Of a DNA stretch of 42,059 bases, positions 41,860 to 42,059 are shown one piece after another. The DNA is from Brevundimonas sp. AAP58 (lineage in GTDB: Bacteria; Pseudomonadota; Alphaproteobacteria; Caulobacterales; Caulobacteraceae): assembly GCF_001295975.1 (NCBI RefSeq), contig NZ_LJHU01000128.1, positions 1 to 42,059 of the forward strand, given 5' to 3'. Numbering within the stretch: the stretch's first letter is position 1; the number at the start of each line of letters is the position of its first letter. The notes below the pieces were generated by a model. That model saw only the letters and a list, made by a program, of their open reading frames with translations, was not told where the DNA came from and did no database searches. The position numbers were made by a program, and so were the translations under genes.

Positions 41860-42059
41860 GCCGCTCGCGCGGCGTGCAGGTCGGCCGAGGCGCGCTCCAG
41901 CACGGCCGCCGCGCTCTCGCCCGGCATCAGCTCGGCCACGCCGACGCGGAACTCGACCACGAACGGCGAGCGGTCCGGGCCGGCGTCGAAGGCGGTGCAG
42001 CCGATCACCGCCGCGATCCGCTCGGCCGCCAGCCGCGCGGCGGGGCCGGGTGTGGCGGG
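41856..42059 (-). CDS. C-terminal fragment of a probable GGDEF protein (cut by window edge)
   Basis: Reading from the right edge on the minus strand there are 67 codons in frame to TAG at 41858-41856. The fragment includes FVVEFRVGVAELMPGESAAA and ends ERASADLHAARAA. This matches the shape of a GGDEF-domain C-terminus: a beta-strand with SxGVA, then a helix with (A)DxALYxAK; here the SxG is RVG and the ALYxAK is DLHAARA. The 5' part with the GGDEF motif lies outside the window, so activity cannot be judged. It converges on mfd with a shared CTAG stop. Confidence 0.5.
   Translation of the reverse strand, partial: PATPGPAARLAAERIAAVIGCTAFDAGPDRSPFVVEFRVGVAELMPGESAAAVLERASADLHAARAA

Overview
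This window looks like a chromosomal segment of a high-GC alphaproteobacterium, most likely Caulobacterales and probably Brevundimonas or a close relative. The basis is the protein character (RpoB/RpoC, S21, Hsp33, COQ9 and a Cys-type KdsA with heptose genes), the gene neighbourhoods (infA-maf-RNase E/G-yacG; sdhE-mfd) and GANTC sites in several upstream regions. The genus is inferred from memory of related sequences, not from a search. Coding density is very high. I saw no tRNA, rRNA, CRISPR array, prophage or insertion sequence.

Layout. (1) 54-2070: infA, maf, a short RNase E/G-like gene and yacG, all on +, with maf and the RNase gene overlapping. (2) 2088-4206, minus: an ECF42-type sigma factor gene preceded by two tandem DGPF/YCII genes. 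The DGPF genes and their promoters are a roughly 470-bp tandem duplication, and both copies keep the same -35/-10 arrangement. (3) 4207-13063: a 380-bp leader, then rpoB and rpoC, with strong RNA hairpins before rpoB and between the two genes, and a clear terminator after rpoC. The L10/L12 genes are not directly upstream of rpoB. (4) 13155-17424: a Tat-type gamma-glutamyltransferase-family protein, Hsp33 on the opposite strand, and a membrane-tailed SDR protein with an altered active site. (5) 17477-19366: a fusion of a phosphoserine phosphatase domain (SerB) to D-3-phosphoglycerate dehydrogenase (SerA), so the first and last steps of serine synthesis sit on one chain. (6) 19456-22129: a GDSL esterase autotransporter and a LytM-type M23 protein. 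(7) 22219-24566: a NatAB-like ABC exporter pair, ended by a bidirectional terminator shared with rpsU. (8) 24632-26343: rpsU (non-ATG start, leader hairpin), coq9 and an SRAP/YedK-type DNA-protein crosslink protein. (9) 26330-31328: purEK, a small GGDEF protein, cyclopropane-fatty-acid synthase and photolyase. (10) 31447-35898: kdsA-hldE-hldD and a DUF3089 protein, a lipopolysaccharide inner-core group. (11) 35895-41859: recG, sdhE and mfd. (12) The right edge holds the C-terminal end of a probable GGDEF protein.

Most of the window is housekeeping: transcription (rpoBC, mfd), translation (infA, rpsU), genome maintenance (recG, mfd, photolyase, SRAP), envelope synthesis (kdsA-hldED, cfa, LytM) and primary metabolism (ser, pur, coq9). 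The accessory or unusual parts are the duplicated ECF42/DGPF module, the SerB-SerA fusion, two enzyme-like proteins lacking their usual catalytic residue (SDR Tyr to His; DUF3089 Ser to Glu), the rpsU start region, and three convergent gene pairs that each use one CTAG palindrome as both stop codons.
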